64,000 nucleotides of DNA, taken from positions 310,001 to 374,000 of the forward strand of contig JAEHOE010000017.1 of NCBI GenBank assembly GCA_016858145.1, read 5' to 3'. Each line of letters starts with the position of its first letter. Positions within the stretch are counted from its first letter, which is position 1. The notes under the pieces are model-generated. The model searched no databases and was not told where the DNA came from. It saw only the letters and a program-made list of their open reading frames with translations. A program made the translations under genes and the position numbers. The stretch is from Edaphochlamys debaryana. Lineage: Eukaryota > Chlorophyta > Chlorophyceae > Chlamydomonadales. Shown here piece after piece: positions 45,237 to 56,300 of the stretch.

Positions 45237-48200
45237 TCACTGCGCGCTGCAGCGGCGCCCCCGGGCCCTGGGCGCCTGCGCCTCCTGCTCCTCCCCCTCC
45301 TCCTCGCCCCCGTCCTCGCCCCCGTCCTCGCCCCCCTCCTCGCCCCCCTCCTCGCCCCCCTCCTCACCGGAGGAGCTGCCAGCCCCTGCCCTCGCCGCCC
45401 CCGCGCCCGCCCGTCCCTGGCCCCCCGCCTCTTCCTCCGCCTCCTCGCTCTCTTCCGCCATGGGCACATCAGCAACCTCCCCCTCCCCTGCGCCCTCCTC
45501 CTCCTCCTCCGCGTCCGAGTCTCGCACCACCCGCCGCCACGCCCCCGGCCGACCCGCCACCCCCGGTGCGGCGGCCCACCCCCCCCGCTGCTGCCCCTCC
45601 CCCTCCACCCCCCTCCCCCTCCTCCTCCGCCTCCTCCTCGTCCCCGTCCTCCAGGTCCTCTGAATCCCCGTCGTCGCCGCCGCCTGCGGCGGCGACTCCA
45701 CGCATGGCTCCATCGCCGTCCTCGCTGCCCTCCTCCTCCCCATCCGCGCCTGCCATGTTGCCCTCCTCCTCCTCCTCCTCCTCCTCCTCGCCTTCTTCCT
45801 CCTCCTCGTCGCCCTCCTCCTCCTCCTCTTCGTCGTCGTCGCCGTCCGAGCCCTCCAGCGCCATCAGCAGCATGGCCCGCAGCTGCCGCGCCCCCGCCTC
45901 GTCCTCCTCCTCCTCCTCGTCGCCACCGTCCTCGGCCCTTCGTGGGGTGTGGTGGCAACGGGCACACACCGGGTTGGGCTCTAGTGGTCGGAACCAAGAT
46001 ACGTAAAGGGGTCGGGCAAGGTCCAGCAGTGGACAAGTTCCAAAGAGCGCGAATGACGGGGGCAGCGCTCCAAGCCCGTGCCTCCCCTGCGCCGCCCCCT
46101 ACCCTCCTCCTCCCGTCTCCCACCCCCCCGGACTTCGGTGGACTGGGTACGCATCGGGCCGCCGGCCACCGCTCTCTCACCCCTCACCCCACTCACCCCT
46201 CTCGCCCGGAAACCGACCCCACCCACCCACCCACCCACCCACCTCTGCAGGCGGCTCATTAGCATACGCAGCATGGCCCGGGGCAGCACCAGCCCGCGGC
46301 CGCGGCCGCCGCCGGAGCCGCCGCCCTCGCGCTGTGGGGGAATGGAGGGATAGTGGTAGGGGCCCCAGGGCGCAGCGGATGGAGCGGTTACGGGTACCGG
46401 TATGGCCCACATGCCCAATGCGAACTCGCCCCCTCCTCTGCTCGCCGTCCCCGCCCGCACGGGATGCGGGTGCGACCGCACTGCAACCTTCATTCAACCC
46501 CCCCGCTGTCCCCCCTTTCCGCCCTCCGCCCCCACCTGGCGGGCGTTGTTCCGCATGGCCGCCTCCGCCGCCGGGACCGGCGGCGCCGCCACCTCGGCGG
46601 TTGGGGCCCAGATCTTGATGTCATCGTCGATGCCTGTACGACACACAAGGCGGCCAATCTTAGCAGCTGAGCACAGTCCCAGCCCCGGCTCGGTAAACGT
46701 CTGTTGCGCGCAGATGGAAGCCCCGCGGTCGGACAAAGACACGCAACTAGTGTTCTAGGCCCCTGGGACCTGAACTATGTAGGGGCAGAGTAGGGCTACA
46801 CTACTGGGGAGCGGGGAGGTAGTAAGCGCCTCACACGGTCTCTTCGCGCGGGATCGGGGGGGGGGCCAGACGGGCTAGACGCTAGAGGCCGGCAGGCAGC
46901 AAGGCCCCATGCCCGATTGCACCAACCACATCAAACGCAGGACAAATAATGTTCGAGGCAATACGCAAGCGCGAGCGGGCGGACCCCCGCAGGCTGCATG
47001 CGGGCATGGGCGCGGCAGGGTTCCGCGCAGCCTGCTCCCGAAGCCCCGAGGGCGGACTCATGAACCGCATGGAGCTGCAGCGCACACTGGATGGGCACGG
47101 GGGCTGTGTGAACACAGTCTCCTTCAACCCCACCGGGTCGATTCTCGTGTCGGGTGCGTTGGTCCCGGGTTGCTCGCCACGGGCTCCTGTGCGCGCCTTG
47201 CCCCAAGCTCAGCCTGGTGCGCCGTCTGCTTGTCTTCGGGACCCCTGAATGGACCCGGAATGGACCCCCGGTCCGCACGGTCCAGGCGGAAGGCTGAGGC
47301 CCGCTCAAGCGCACCACTGGCCCTTTACTTCACACCCCCCCTCCCCCCTCCTCCGCCCCCTCCCGCTCTGGACCTCGGTGCGCATCGGGCTCGCCGGCTG
47401 CTGCCTGACCGTTTCCCCCTCGGAAAAGTGCCCCCTTCCCACCCTCCTCCCCCGCCCCCTCCCTACCCTACGCGAGGGTGAGGCCCCACACTAAGGCCCG
47501 GCCAAGCCCGCCCAAGCACACTACGCTCCCCCCCTCACCCTTCCCCTCCCCACCCCCTCCCCCTCCCCCACCCGAGGTGGCCATGTGCAGCGGCAGTGCC
47601 GGGTGCGGCTCCAAGCAGTTGACCACGTGCGTGTCCCCCCGCAGCCAGGCGGCCAGGCGGCAGGAGGACCGGGACCAGATGTAGATGTGCCTTGGGGGGA
47701 TGGGGAGGTAGGGAGGTTGGGTTGGGTGGTGGGTTGGGGTGGGGCGAGTTGGGTGGGAAGGACGTGAGGGTTGAGGCTGGAGGGTGAGGGCCCCTGACCA
47801 GGCCCGGCCTGCTGCCAACCCCCATAGCTGTCGCAGTGTAGCCTAGGCCGCCGCTGTGTCCCCCCGGCCCCCTCACCACGCAGCGCACCCGCACTCGCCG
47901 CAGACCGCCCCTGAACGCCTCCCTCCTGCGCCCTTCCCCCTCCCCCTCTCCCTCCCCCCCCTCACCCGCAGTCGCTGCCGCTGACCACCCACTCCTCCCG
48001 CTCCCCCCCTCACCCGCAGTCGCTGCCGCTGACCACCCACTCCTCCCGCTCCCCCCCTCACCCGCAGTCGCTGCCGCTGACCAGCCACTCCTCCCGCTCC
48101 CCCCCTCACCCGCAGTCGCTGCCGCTGACCACCCACTCCTCCCGCTCCCCCCCCTCACCCGCAGTCGCTGCCGCTGACCACCCACTCCTCCCGCTCCCCC

Positions 48201-51200
48201 CCCTCACCCGCAGTCGCTGCCGTTGACCACCCACTCCTCCCGCTCCCCCCCTCACCCGCAGTCGCTGCCGCTGACCACCCACTCCTCCCGCTCCCCCCCT
48301 CACCCGCACTCGCTGCCGCTGACCACCCACTCCTCCCGCTCCCCCCCCTCACCCGCAGTCGCTGCCGCTGACCACCCACTCCTCCCGCTCCCCCCTCACC
48401 CGCACTCGCTGGCGCTGACCACCCACTCCTCCCGCTCCCCCCCTCACCCGCAGTCGCTGCCGCTGACCACCCACTCCTCCCGCTCCCCCCCTCACCCGCA
48501 CTCGCTACCGCTGACCACCCACTCCTCCCGCTCCCCCCTCACCCGCAGTCGCTGCCGCTGACCACCCACTCCTCCCGCTCCCCCCTCACCCGCAGTCGCT
48601 GCCGCTGACCACCCACTCCTCCCGCTCCCCCAGGAACGACACGCCCTTGACGGTGCGGCTGTTGCGGTGGCCGCTGGGGGGGGGGAGGAGAGGGCGGGGA
48701 AAGGGGGACGGGGGAAAGGGCAAAGGGGGAAAGGTTAAAAAGAGCCACCAGACGGGTACCACACCCCGAACCCGCAGGCGCAGCACGGCCGTGGACAGGC
48801 GCAGGCAAGGACGCGGCCCCCTCCATCCCTGCTCTCCTAGCTGACCGCCAGCACTCCACGGCGCTGCACTGCCCCACCTCCGGCAGGCCTCAAACTCCCC
48901 TCTGTCAAGCACTCAAACGCGCTGCACCGTAACCCGCCACGCCCGCCCCCTCCTGGCGACCGACGCACCTGTACCGGCCAATCACGTAGTCCCTTGTCTC
49001 ACCCTCCTCGCCCCCGCCGTCGACGCCTCCGCCACCGCCGCCGCCCAAGCCCCGGTTTGATGCGCCCCGGCCGAACCCCTCCCTGCGCTGCGCCTTGCCG
49101 CCGCCGCCGCCAGCCCCCGCGCCGCCGCCACTCCGGCCGCTAGTTGACGCGCCGCCAGCGGCGGAGCCGCCATTGCCGCCACCTCCAGCGCCGGGCCGGC
49201 GGCGCCGCCGGGACGGCCGCAGGAAGCTCTCTTCCTCTTCCTCGTCGTACGCCGCCGCGGTGGCCCGCGCACGTGCCGCCGTACGGCTGGTGTGCTCGTC
49301 CATTACGTCATCGTCAGACGAGCTGCTGTTGTCGTCGTCAGACAGGCCGGTGCAGCCGGGCCGACCTTCGCCGCCGCCGCTGCCCTGCCGAATCACATGC
49401 CCGGGATAGGGGGGCGGGTGAGGAGGATGCGGCGGTGATCCTAGCCCCTGTACAGCCTGCGGCGGGCGCGTACCGCTCCGCAAACCGTAGTCCGTACCTG
49501 CGTGCCCGGCGGCCGGAAGCAGTACACGTCCTCGTCGTTGTACGTTGCCAGTACGTCGCCGTTCTGTCCGAACACCACGCACGTGACGTGCGCGGAGCTG
49601 CGAGAGGGCGGGCGGCGGACGGGGGCCGTGAGCCAGGCGCCCTGACCCTACAACACCCAACACGGACGTTACCCACACCGACCTCTCCCTCGACACACCG
49701 CGCCAGCCCCAGCCCCAGCCCCGCGCTTCTCCCCCCACAAACCCAGCCCACACAAACGTAGCGGGCACCTTACACACCGGCCGGCTATTCGCCGCGCCTA
49801 CGCTTCCCTCAGCTCAAGCGAGCAGCCAACCACACCCAGCCCACCTGCGAAGCCCGCGCGACGGCCCGCCCGCTCCTGGTCTCAGGTGCGCAGGGCACAG
49901 CTCCATCAGCGGCCGTCCATCCACCCTCTGGCAGCGGCCGGTGCGGAGCGGCCCCGGCCCCGCCCCCGCCGCAAACGCGTCGCGCAGCCCCGCCGGCCGC
50001 GCCTCGGGTGCGCCCCGGGAGCCCGCGCCAGGGGGAGAGGCGAGGGCTGCGCCGCGCGGGGGGCCCGGGGAGGAGGCGGAGACGTAGGAGGAGGAGAGCG
50101 CTGCGGGGAGGGAGCGGGCGTGGGGTTTGAGCGAGGGTGGGCGCGGGGAGGTGAGACTCTGCGGGCGGGCAGTATATGGTACGGCGCTCACACGTGAGGA
50201 TGCGGTTGTCGTACACAACCACCGCCTCGTCCGCGCCGCCCACCACCAGCTGCCAGGGGCGGGCGGGGTTGACGTGTACGGCATTCAGGTCGATCACCTG
50301 CAAGGCGCAAGGTGAGGGATGGAGGGGCGAGAGCGAGAGGGGGACAACCTCACAGGCTTACGCGCGATTCTGCGCGTGGTACCGTCTTGCTGCCCAGCCT
50401 CCCCGTCCCTGAAGGTGGCTTCGTCATGCCCCCCCCCTCCCCCAAAGCGTGCCCCCAGTGATACCTCAAGAGCTGACCCCGCCCACAGGCTACTACTGGC
50501 GGCAACTGCCACCGCCCACGTGCCCAGCCCCACATTGGGCATGCATGCCCTCCCAGGCGGATCTGGCCCCGACCCACGGGTCCGCCCCGTGCCCACCTGC
50601 CGCGGGTGGGGCGGGCCGCCGCCCCCGCTGGCCCGAGCGGTGCGGGCGGTGGCTGCGGTGCCAGCGCCCGTCCACCCACGCCTAGGGGCAGGTAGCGAGT
50701 ACAAGCGCACACGCACGGTTAGAGCGGGGTGGGGACTGGCAGTGCAGAGGCAGAGGTGATGCGGGACGCCCTTCCCACCATAACCAATTCACCCCAATCC
50801 CCGCCTCCGCCGCACCCCGAAGTGCTAGTCAAGCGGCCCCCTCCGACCGCCCACCCTCCACAACCACCCCCGTCCAACCCCCAACCGCCAACGGCGAACC
50901 GCCAACCGCCAACCCACCCCGCGGTCGCCGCGAAGCGCCCCAGCGGCTCCGTGTCCGTTGCGCGCAGGTCGAAGAAGCAGACGTCGCCGTCCTCGCCCGA
51001 GGAGTAGAAGCAGGGGGGGCCGCCGCCGTGCGTCATGCCGTAGGTGGGGTCGTAGGGGGAGGCGTGCTGCATGGGAGGCATGGGGGATCGGCATGGGGGG
51101 ATGGGGCGAGAGCAGGGAGGCATGAGAGGCGGGCGGCATGGGAGGCATGGGGAGCTGGGGTGGGGGGACAGGGAGGTGGATGGGGTGAAAGCCCTAAGTG

Positions 51201-52787
51201 GCCCCACTGGCTCACCGTCACACCCACCCACCGGTTCCGGCGTGCATTCAGCCCACACCCCCTCTCCTCAGCGCGCCCCCCCACGGCCTGGCCCCCCCCT
51301 GCGCGTACGCACACCCTTGACCGCCTCTCCCAGCGGCCCAATTCCCCCTCTGCCCCCGCCCTGGCTGCGCACACGCACACACCTGTATCGCCAGCTTGTG
51401 CGCCCGCCCCACGTGCCGGTGCAGGCGCTTGTTGGTGGGCCGCCCGCCACCCTCGGGCATGTACGACACGCGGACCTGGGCGTGAGAGGTGGCCGGAGGG
51501 AGCGGTCAGGCGCCGGCTGGGGCCATGGGCCAAGGGCGAAGGGCCTTGCGTGCGGTGTGAGCTGGGCGGCCCCCACCCGCGGGTGGCATGGGTGCAGGGG
51601 GTGGCTGGTCGCGCCACTATGCCTGCCCGCCCCGTCCAGCCCCGCACCCACCCGCATCCCCAACACCTTCTTGTCGCGTCCAGTGCTGAGGCCCCGACCC
51701 CGCACTGTGCCTCCTGCCCCTCCGCACCCCCCTCCCCCCGGAGGTCCGCACCTGCCCATCCGCGGCGCACGAGACCAGGGTGCGGTCGCCGGTGCCGGGC
51801 AGGAAGCGCGCCTGCAGGGGGCCGAGAGCAGCAGGGACACGCCCGTTGGCAGGCACCCTACCTGTGCTCCTGCCCTCTGCCCCATGCCCATGCTACTCTG
51901 CCTTGACAGCCACTCCCGCTGTCGCCGTGTGTTTTAGCTGCACCGCTCGTCCCTGCTCGTCCCTTTCTCGATGCTAAATGGGTCCCGCGCCACCCGCATG
52001 GTGTGTGACGTGGCCCAGCCGGCCTGTTCGCAGCTCGCCCTCTGCCCGCCCCGAGTCTGCACGGCTGCGCAGCGCAGCTCTACCCGACTCCCCAGTTAGC
52101 GGTCCCCCGAGCCACCTGGAATATGTTGTTGGTGTGCCCCGGCTCGAACCGCATCTTGCGGACGCCTGGCGTGGTGGAGGCAGCAGTGCGCGGGGTTGGG
52201 GTTCAGGGGAGGGCAGAGGTGCCGCTCACACGCGGGGGTGGGGGGTGGCGAGCCGGTGACAGGACGTAGCAATATGCAACACACGGGAATCTCATGAAGG
52301 GACCACTGAACCATCCCTGGATGAATGTACAGGAGCACCAATTCGGCTGTCCATTCTGCGACCCCACCTCGCCTCCAGTCCCATAACATGACGGCTTGGT
52401 CGTCGGAGCCTGCGTCAGGGGGCGGGGGAAGGGGCTGGGGGATGGAAGCCGTGGCAAGCCGAGCCGCAGGAGCTTCTCTCTTCACCGAAACCCTCCCGAG
52501 CACAATGAAATGGCGGACCAGGCTGAGCGTGGGGGAAAGGCACGCACAGGAGCCCGTGGCGAGGACCTCGGGACCAACGCACCCGACACGAGAATCGACC
52601 CGGTGGGGTTGAAGGAGACTGTGTTCACGCAGCCCCCGTGCCCATCCAATGTGCGCTGGAGCTCCATGCGGTGCATTAGGCCGCCCTCGGGGCTCCGGGA
52701 GCAGGCTGCGCGGAACCCTGCCGCGCCCATGCCCGCATGCAGCCTGCGGGGGTCCGCCCGCTCGCGCTCGCGTATTGCCTCGAACAT
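45237..52787 (-). CDS. DCAF8 (WDR42A) CUL4-DDB1 substrate receptor, 16 exons, about 880 residues
   Basis: Exons: 52787-52583, 52409-52368, 52165-52116, 51811-51752, 51475-51383, 51066-50918, 50681-50597, 50297-50192, 50100-49845, 49597-49498, 49384-48969, 48673-48590, 47690-47572, 46633-46536, 46331-46243, 45937-45237. WD40 blades follow the DCAF8 order: [148 protein letters not shown] and the diagnostic [17 protein letters not shown]8 delivers substrates to the CUL4-DDB1 ubiquitin ligase; WDWRR and FDLR resemble DDB1-binding boxes. Exon 11 adds a Ser/Asp and Gly-rich insert, and the last exon an acidic Glu/Asp/Gly tail not usual in the family. In the tail the frame must shift: either one G too many in the G8 run near 45584, or an 88-base GT-AG intron (45608-45521) with a poor acceptor. 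Confidence 0.9.
46695..47223 (+). repeat. Inverted copy of the DCAF8 promoter and exon 1 (left arm)
   Basis: This segment is about 90% identical to the reverse complement of 52513-53040. It lies in DCAF8 intron 13, between exons ending 47572 and starting 46633, in the opposite orientation to the gene. It includes about 250 bases upstream of the start codon, the whole first coding exon and about 70 bases past its donor. Confidence 0.95.
46949..47153 (+). pseudogene. Inverted duplicate of DCAF8 exon 1
   Basis: The 205-base exon copy is still open, begins with ATG and keeps its GTGCGT donor. It differs from the real exon by two residues that I can see (Lys for Glu at residue 7, Asn for His near residue 39). 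No DCAF8 exon lies downstream on the plus strand, so it cannot encode a complete DCAF8. The intact frame suggests the duplication is fairly recent. Confidence 0.85.
47368..47390. repeat. 23-base sequence shared with a hydrolase intron
   Basis: CTGGACCTCGGTGCGCATCG plus three bases here matches 35821-35843 with one mismatch (a CpG-independent G/A change). Both copies are in introns and antisense to their minus-strand genes. A looser match lies near 46150 in another DCAF8 intron. Confidence 0.6.
47966..48631 (-). repeat. Minisatellite of about 14 copies of an exon end plus its 5' splice site
   Basis: The unit is 47-49 bases. On the minus strand each copy reads the codons for [13 protein letters not shown] followed directly by GTGAGG. 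The copy nearest 48631 is the end of DCAF8 exon 12 (donor at 48589). The other 13 follow in the intron before exon 13 (47690). Copies differ at single bases (for example CAGTCG/CACTCG, CCGCTG/CCGTTG) and in C-run length. Every copy carries the in-frame TGA made by the donor sequence, so only the first donor gives a normal product. Confidence 0.95.
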
Positions 52788-53040
52788 TATTTGTCTGTGC
52801 GTTTGATGTGGTTGGTGCAATCGGGCACCGGGCACCCTTGCTGCCTGCCGGCCTCTAGCCCGCGCTGCGATTGGCCCCTGCCCCGATCCCGCGCGACTCG
52901 CTGTGGGCGCTTACTACCTCCCCGCTCCCCAGTTGTGTAGCCCTGCACCGCCCTACCTAGTTCAGGTCCCAGGGGCCTAGAACACTAGTTGCGTGTCTTT
53001 GTCCGACCGCGGGGCTTCCATCCGCGCACAACAGACGTTT
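52513..53040 (-). repeat. Right arm of the DCAF8 inverted duplication (functional promoter and exon 1)
   Basis: This is the functional partner of 46695-47223: it contains the real first exon (52787-52583) and the upstream region. The two arms are separated by about 5.3 kb of the gene itself, so the primary transcript contains both arms from the start of exon 1 onward. Confidence 0.95.
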
Positions 53041-53317
53041 CTCAAGCCGGAGACGTCGGCCAGAACTTGTCGCGCGAGGACTGTAGATGCTCCATATTAC
53101 AGTTTACTCCTTTACTTGAGTACAGGGCAGCTACTGCGCCGGAGATCCTCACTGCCTGGCCTGCAGCATTTCCTTGGAGCTGCTTGAACTCCCCAACTCT
53201 ATACTGAAGGTGTATGCTCAGGCAGCTTACGCGCGTTCCAAAGGTGCTGCGGCCGGCGCGGGATTGAATTCTGGCGCGAAGCTGCAGAGGGCGCGGCCAG
53301 CGAGCCGGACAGCACCT
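52788..53317. promoter_or_regulatory. Divergent promoter region of DCAF8 and the sequon-rich membrane protein
   Basis: The two start codons face away from each other across 530 bases. The half next to DCAF8 (to 53040) is duplicated in inverted form at 46695-46948. No named element is recognisable; the call rests on arrangement. Confidence 0.45.
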
Positions 53318-56300
53318 ATGGGCGCGCGAGCTGCGCCGAGGCCTCGAGGCCTCGGGCGGCTCCTCGGAGTGGCGAGCCTGTTGCTTGCCGCGGCTTTGTT
53401 AATGCTCGATTCGAGCCAGGCGCGCTCGACGGACGCGCTCGCAGACGCCCCTCGCGGCCGGAGGCTTCTGGTCGACGGATCAGCTTTGGAAAGCGCTGCG
53501 GTTTCCTCATCTCTTGCGTCAGCGTCGGGGAGTGCTGGGAGCACCGAGCGGGCGGTCGCGGCGGCCCATATGCTTATGGCTGAAGTGGACGACGAGGACG
53601 AGGAGTATGAGGAGGGCGAGGAGGAGGAGGAGGAGGAGGAGGATGTGGCGCCGCTGGCCGCTGGGGTGCTCACGACGGCGGCACCAGCGGCAACCACCAC
53701 CAGCAGCGGCAGCGCGGACACAGCGGCAGCGGGCACGACCGCTGCTGCCACTACTACCACCACTCCCGCCGCAGCAACCACCACTGCGGCCCCTGCCGCT
53801 ACAACAACCACTCCCGCTGCCACCACCGCAACCCCTGCCGCCACCGCAGCCACCACCACCCCTGCCGCAGCGGCAACCACCGTCATCAACGCAGACACGG
53901 AGGAGGAGATCGACGACGATGATGACGACCCCGCGGCCGCCAAGCCCGCCGCCGCCACCACCACCGCCACGCCCAGCACCATCAGCACCATCTCAGCCGA
54001 GGAGGACGAGGAGGACGAGACCGGCGAGGGCTCAGCCGCCGCCGCCTCTGGCACCACCACGCGCCCCACCGACACTAAGGGGGCCCTGGAAGACGAGGAG
54101 GACGACGACGTTGACGGCGCCGACGCAACGGCCCACAGCGCCGCCCCCGCCGCCATCACCACCGCCGCCACCACCGACGGTCCTGCCGCTGCCGCCAGCA
54201 CCGCCCCCGCCGCCGCCACTGCCACGAACACCACCACCATTGATGCCGACACGGAGGAGGAGATTGACGATGAGGGGGAGGAGGTGGGAGCGGCAGGGGC
54301 CACCAAGGCCGCCGCCGCCACCACCGCCGCCGCCAGCACGGCCGGTGCCGTCAGCACCATCTCGGCGGAGGAGGACGAGTCGGAGGAGGACGCCGAGGAG
54401 GACGATGCTGAGGCGGCCGTCACTGCCGCCGCCGCTGCCGCCACGGCCCTTGGCGCCGCGGACGCCAGCACACCCGCCGCCAACGCCACCACGCCGGCGG
54501 CCAACACCACCGACGCTGCTCCTGCTGCTGCGGCCAATGCCACCGATGCAGCGGTTCCCGCCGCCGCTACCACCACGGATCCCGCCGCTGCTGCCGCCGT
54601 CACCTCTGCCGAGGACGGCGCTGGCACGGCGCCGCCTCCCAAGAAGAAGAAGAAGCGGCCGCCGCCCGCGCACGTCACGACCGAGGCTGCTGCCACCGCC
54701 GCTCCTGACGCTGCGGCCACGACCGCCACCCCTGCCGCCACCACCACCACTCCCGCCGCTACCACCACCACGCCCGCTGCCACCACCACCATTAACGCAG
54801 ACACGGAGGAGGAGATTGATGAGGACGAGGACGACCCCGCCGCCGCCAAGCCCGCCGCCACCACAACCGCCAGCACTATCAGCACCATCTCAGCGGATGA
54901 GGACGAGTCGGATGAGGACGAGGACGGCAGCTATGACGGCGCTGCGGACCCGACGGCCCTGGCGGCGGGCGCGCTCGCCGCTAAGGCCGCCGCGGCCGCT
55001 GATGCAGCCGCCGCCGCCACCACCACCACCACCACCACGGCAGCCGCTACAGCGGCCACCACCGCTGCAACTACTGCCGCCGCCGCGGCCACCCCTGCCG
55101 CCGCCGACGGCGCTGCCGGCAACACCACCAGTGCCACTGACGGCGCCGCCGCCACCACCGTTCCTGCCGCCGCCACCACCAACACCACCGACGCTGCCAC
55201 CGCCGCCACCACCTCCGCCGACCCCTCCGCCGCCTCCAACTCCACCAGCGCTGAGGCCGGCACCGCCGCTCCACCGCCTCCCAAGAAGAAGAAGAAGAAG
55301 CGGCCGCCGCCCGCCGCCGCCACTTCCGATGCAACCGCCGCCACCCCCGCTGACGCCACCGCCGCCGCCGCTGATGCTGCCGCCGCCACCAACGCCACTG
55401 CTGACGCTACCTCGGCCGCCGCGGGTAACGTCACCGCTGATGCTGCGGCCACAAACGCCACTGTGGCTTTCAGCAACGTGACTTCGGTGGAGGGCAACGT
55501 GACGGTTGCATTGAATGGGACGGAGCCGAGCGCGGCTCTGAACGGTACCGAGGCCGCCGCTATCAACGCGACTGCGACGCCAGCTGTGAACGGCACCGAT
55601 ACCGCAGCGGTTAACGGCACTGAGGCTGCGGCGGTGAACGCCACTGAGACCGCAGCAACGGTCAACGGAACGGAGTCGGCAGCCGTCAACGGCACGGCAG
55701 CTATGGTCAACGGCACCGATGCTGCCGTGCTCGTCAATGCCACCGAAACCGCAACCGTCAATGGCACCGAGTCTGCATCAGTCAACGCCACCGAAGCAGC
55801 GACCGTCAACGGCACGGAAACCGCTGCAGTCAACGGCACCGAGGCCACAGCAACCGTCAACGGTACGGACTCGTCAACAACCGTCAACGGCACCGCCTCG
55901 GCCCCTGTCAACGCCACAGAGTCTGGCGCCCCCGCTGTCAACACAACCGACGCCAGCGCCGCTGGAGCGCTGCCGGGTGCAACCAACGCCACTGCTGAAG
56001 CCCCTGGCGCTGCCAATGCCACGGCCTACGCCCCCGCCAACGCAACCACCGGTGCTGCCACCACCCCCACCGCCACCACCGTCACCACTGTGTCGGGTGT
56101 GACCAGCTCCTCCACCTCGTCAGCCGCGAGCAGCAGCGGGGACCTGCCGGGCCTGGGTGCGTGGGGACGGGGGCAAGGGGGCCTGCTTGGAGGGCGGGCT
56201 GCTGTCGAGTTGTGGAGGCATGGAGTTGTGGGGCTGCTCAAACGCGCGAGCCCCTGCACGACTGAGCGCGCCCTAGCTCAGCCTCGGCAGTGGCCGTGCC

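Noticed and set aside
45125..46262. 351-codon open frames on both strands over the DCAF8 3' end
   Set aside because: They read Arg/Gly or Pro/Leu in other frames of the acidic GAG repeat; they cross the splice sites of the real exons.
46949..47248. Plus-strand gene starting with the DCAF8-like exon
   Set aside because: No following WD40 exons exist on the plus strand; it is an inverted duplicate of exon 1.
47966..48631. Regular ~48-base repeats resembling a CRISPR array
   Set aside because: The units are contiguous with no unique spacers, they derive from an exon end, and the DNA is eukaryotic.
53174..53317. In-frame upstream ATG for the membrane protein
   Set aside because: It would place 48 residues before an otherwise well-formed signal peptide; the ATG at 53318 starts the peptide directly. 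Not excluded without transcript data.
53227..54888. Long open frame on the minus strand (553 codons) and another long plus-strand frame (53514-55481) inside the sequon-rich gene
   Set aside because: Both are shadows of the GC-rich Ala/Thr codon repeats of the real gene; they encode only Ala/Val/Ser or Pro/Arg runs.
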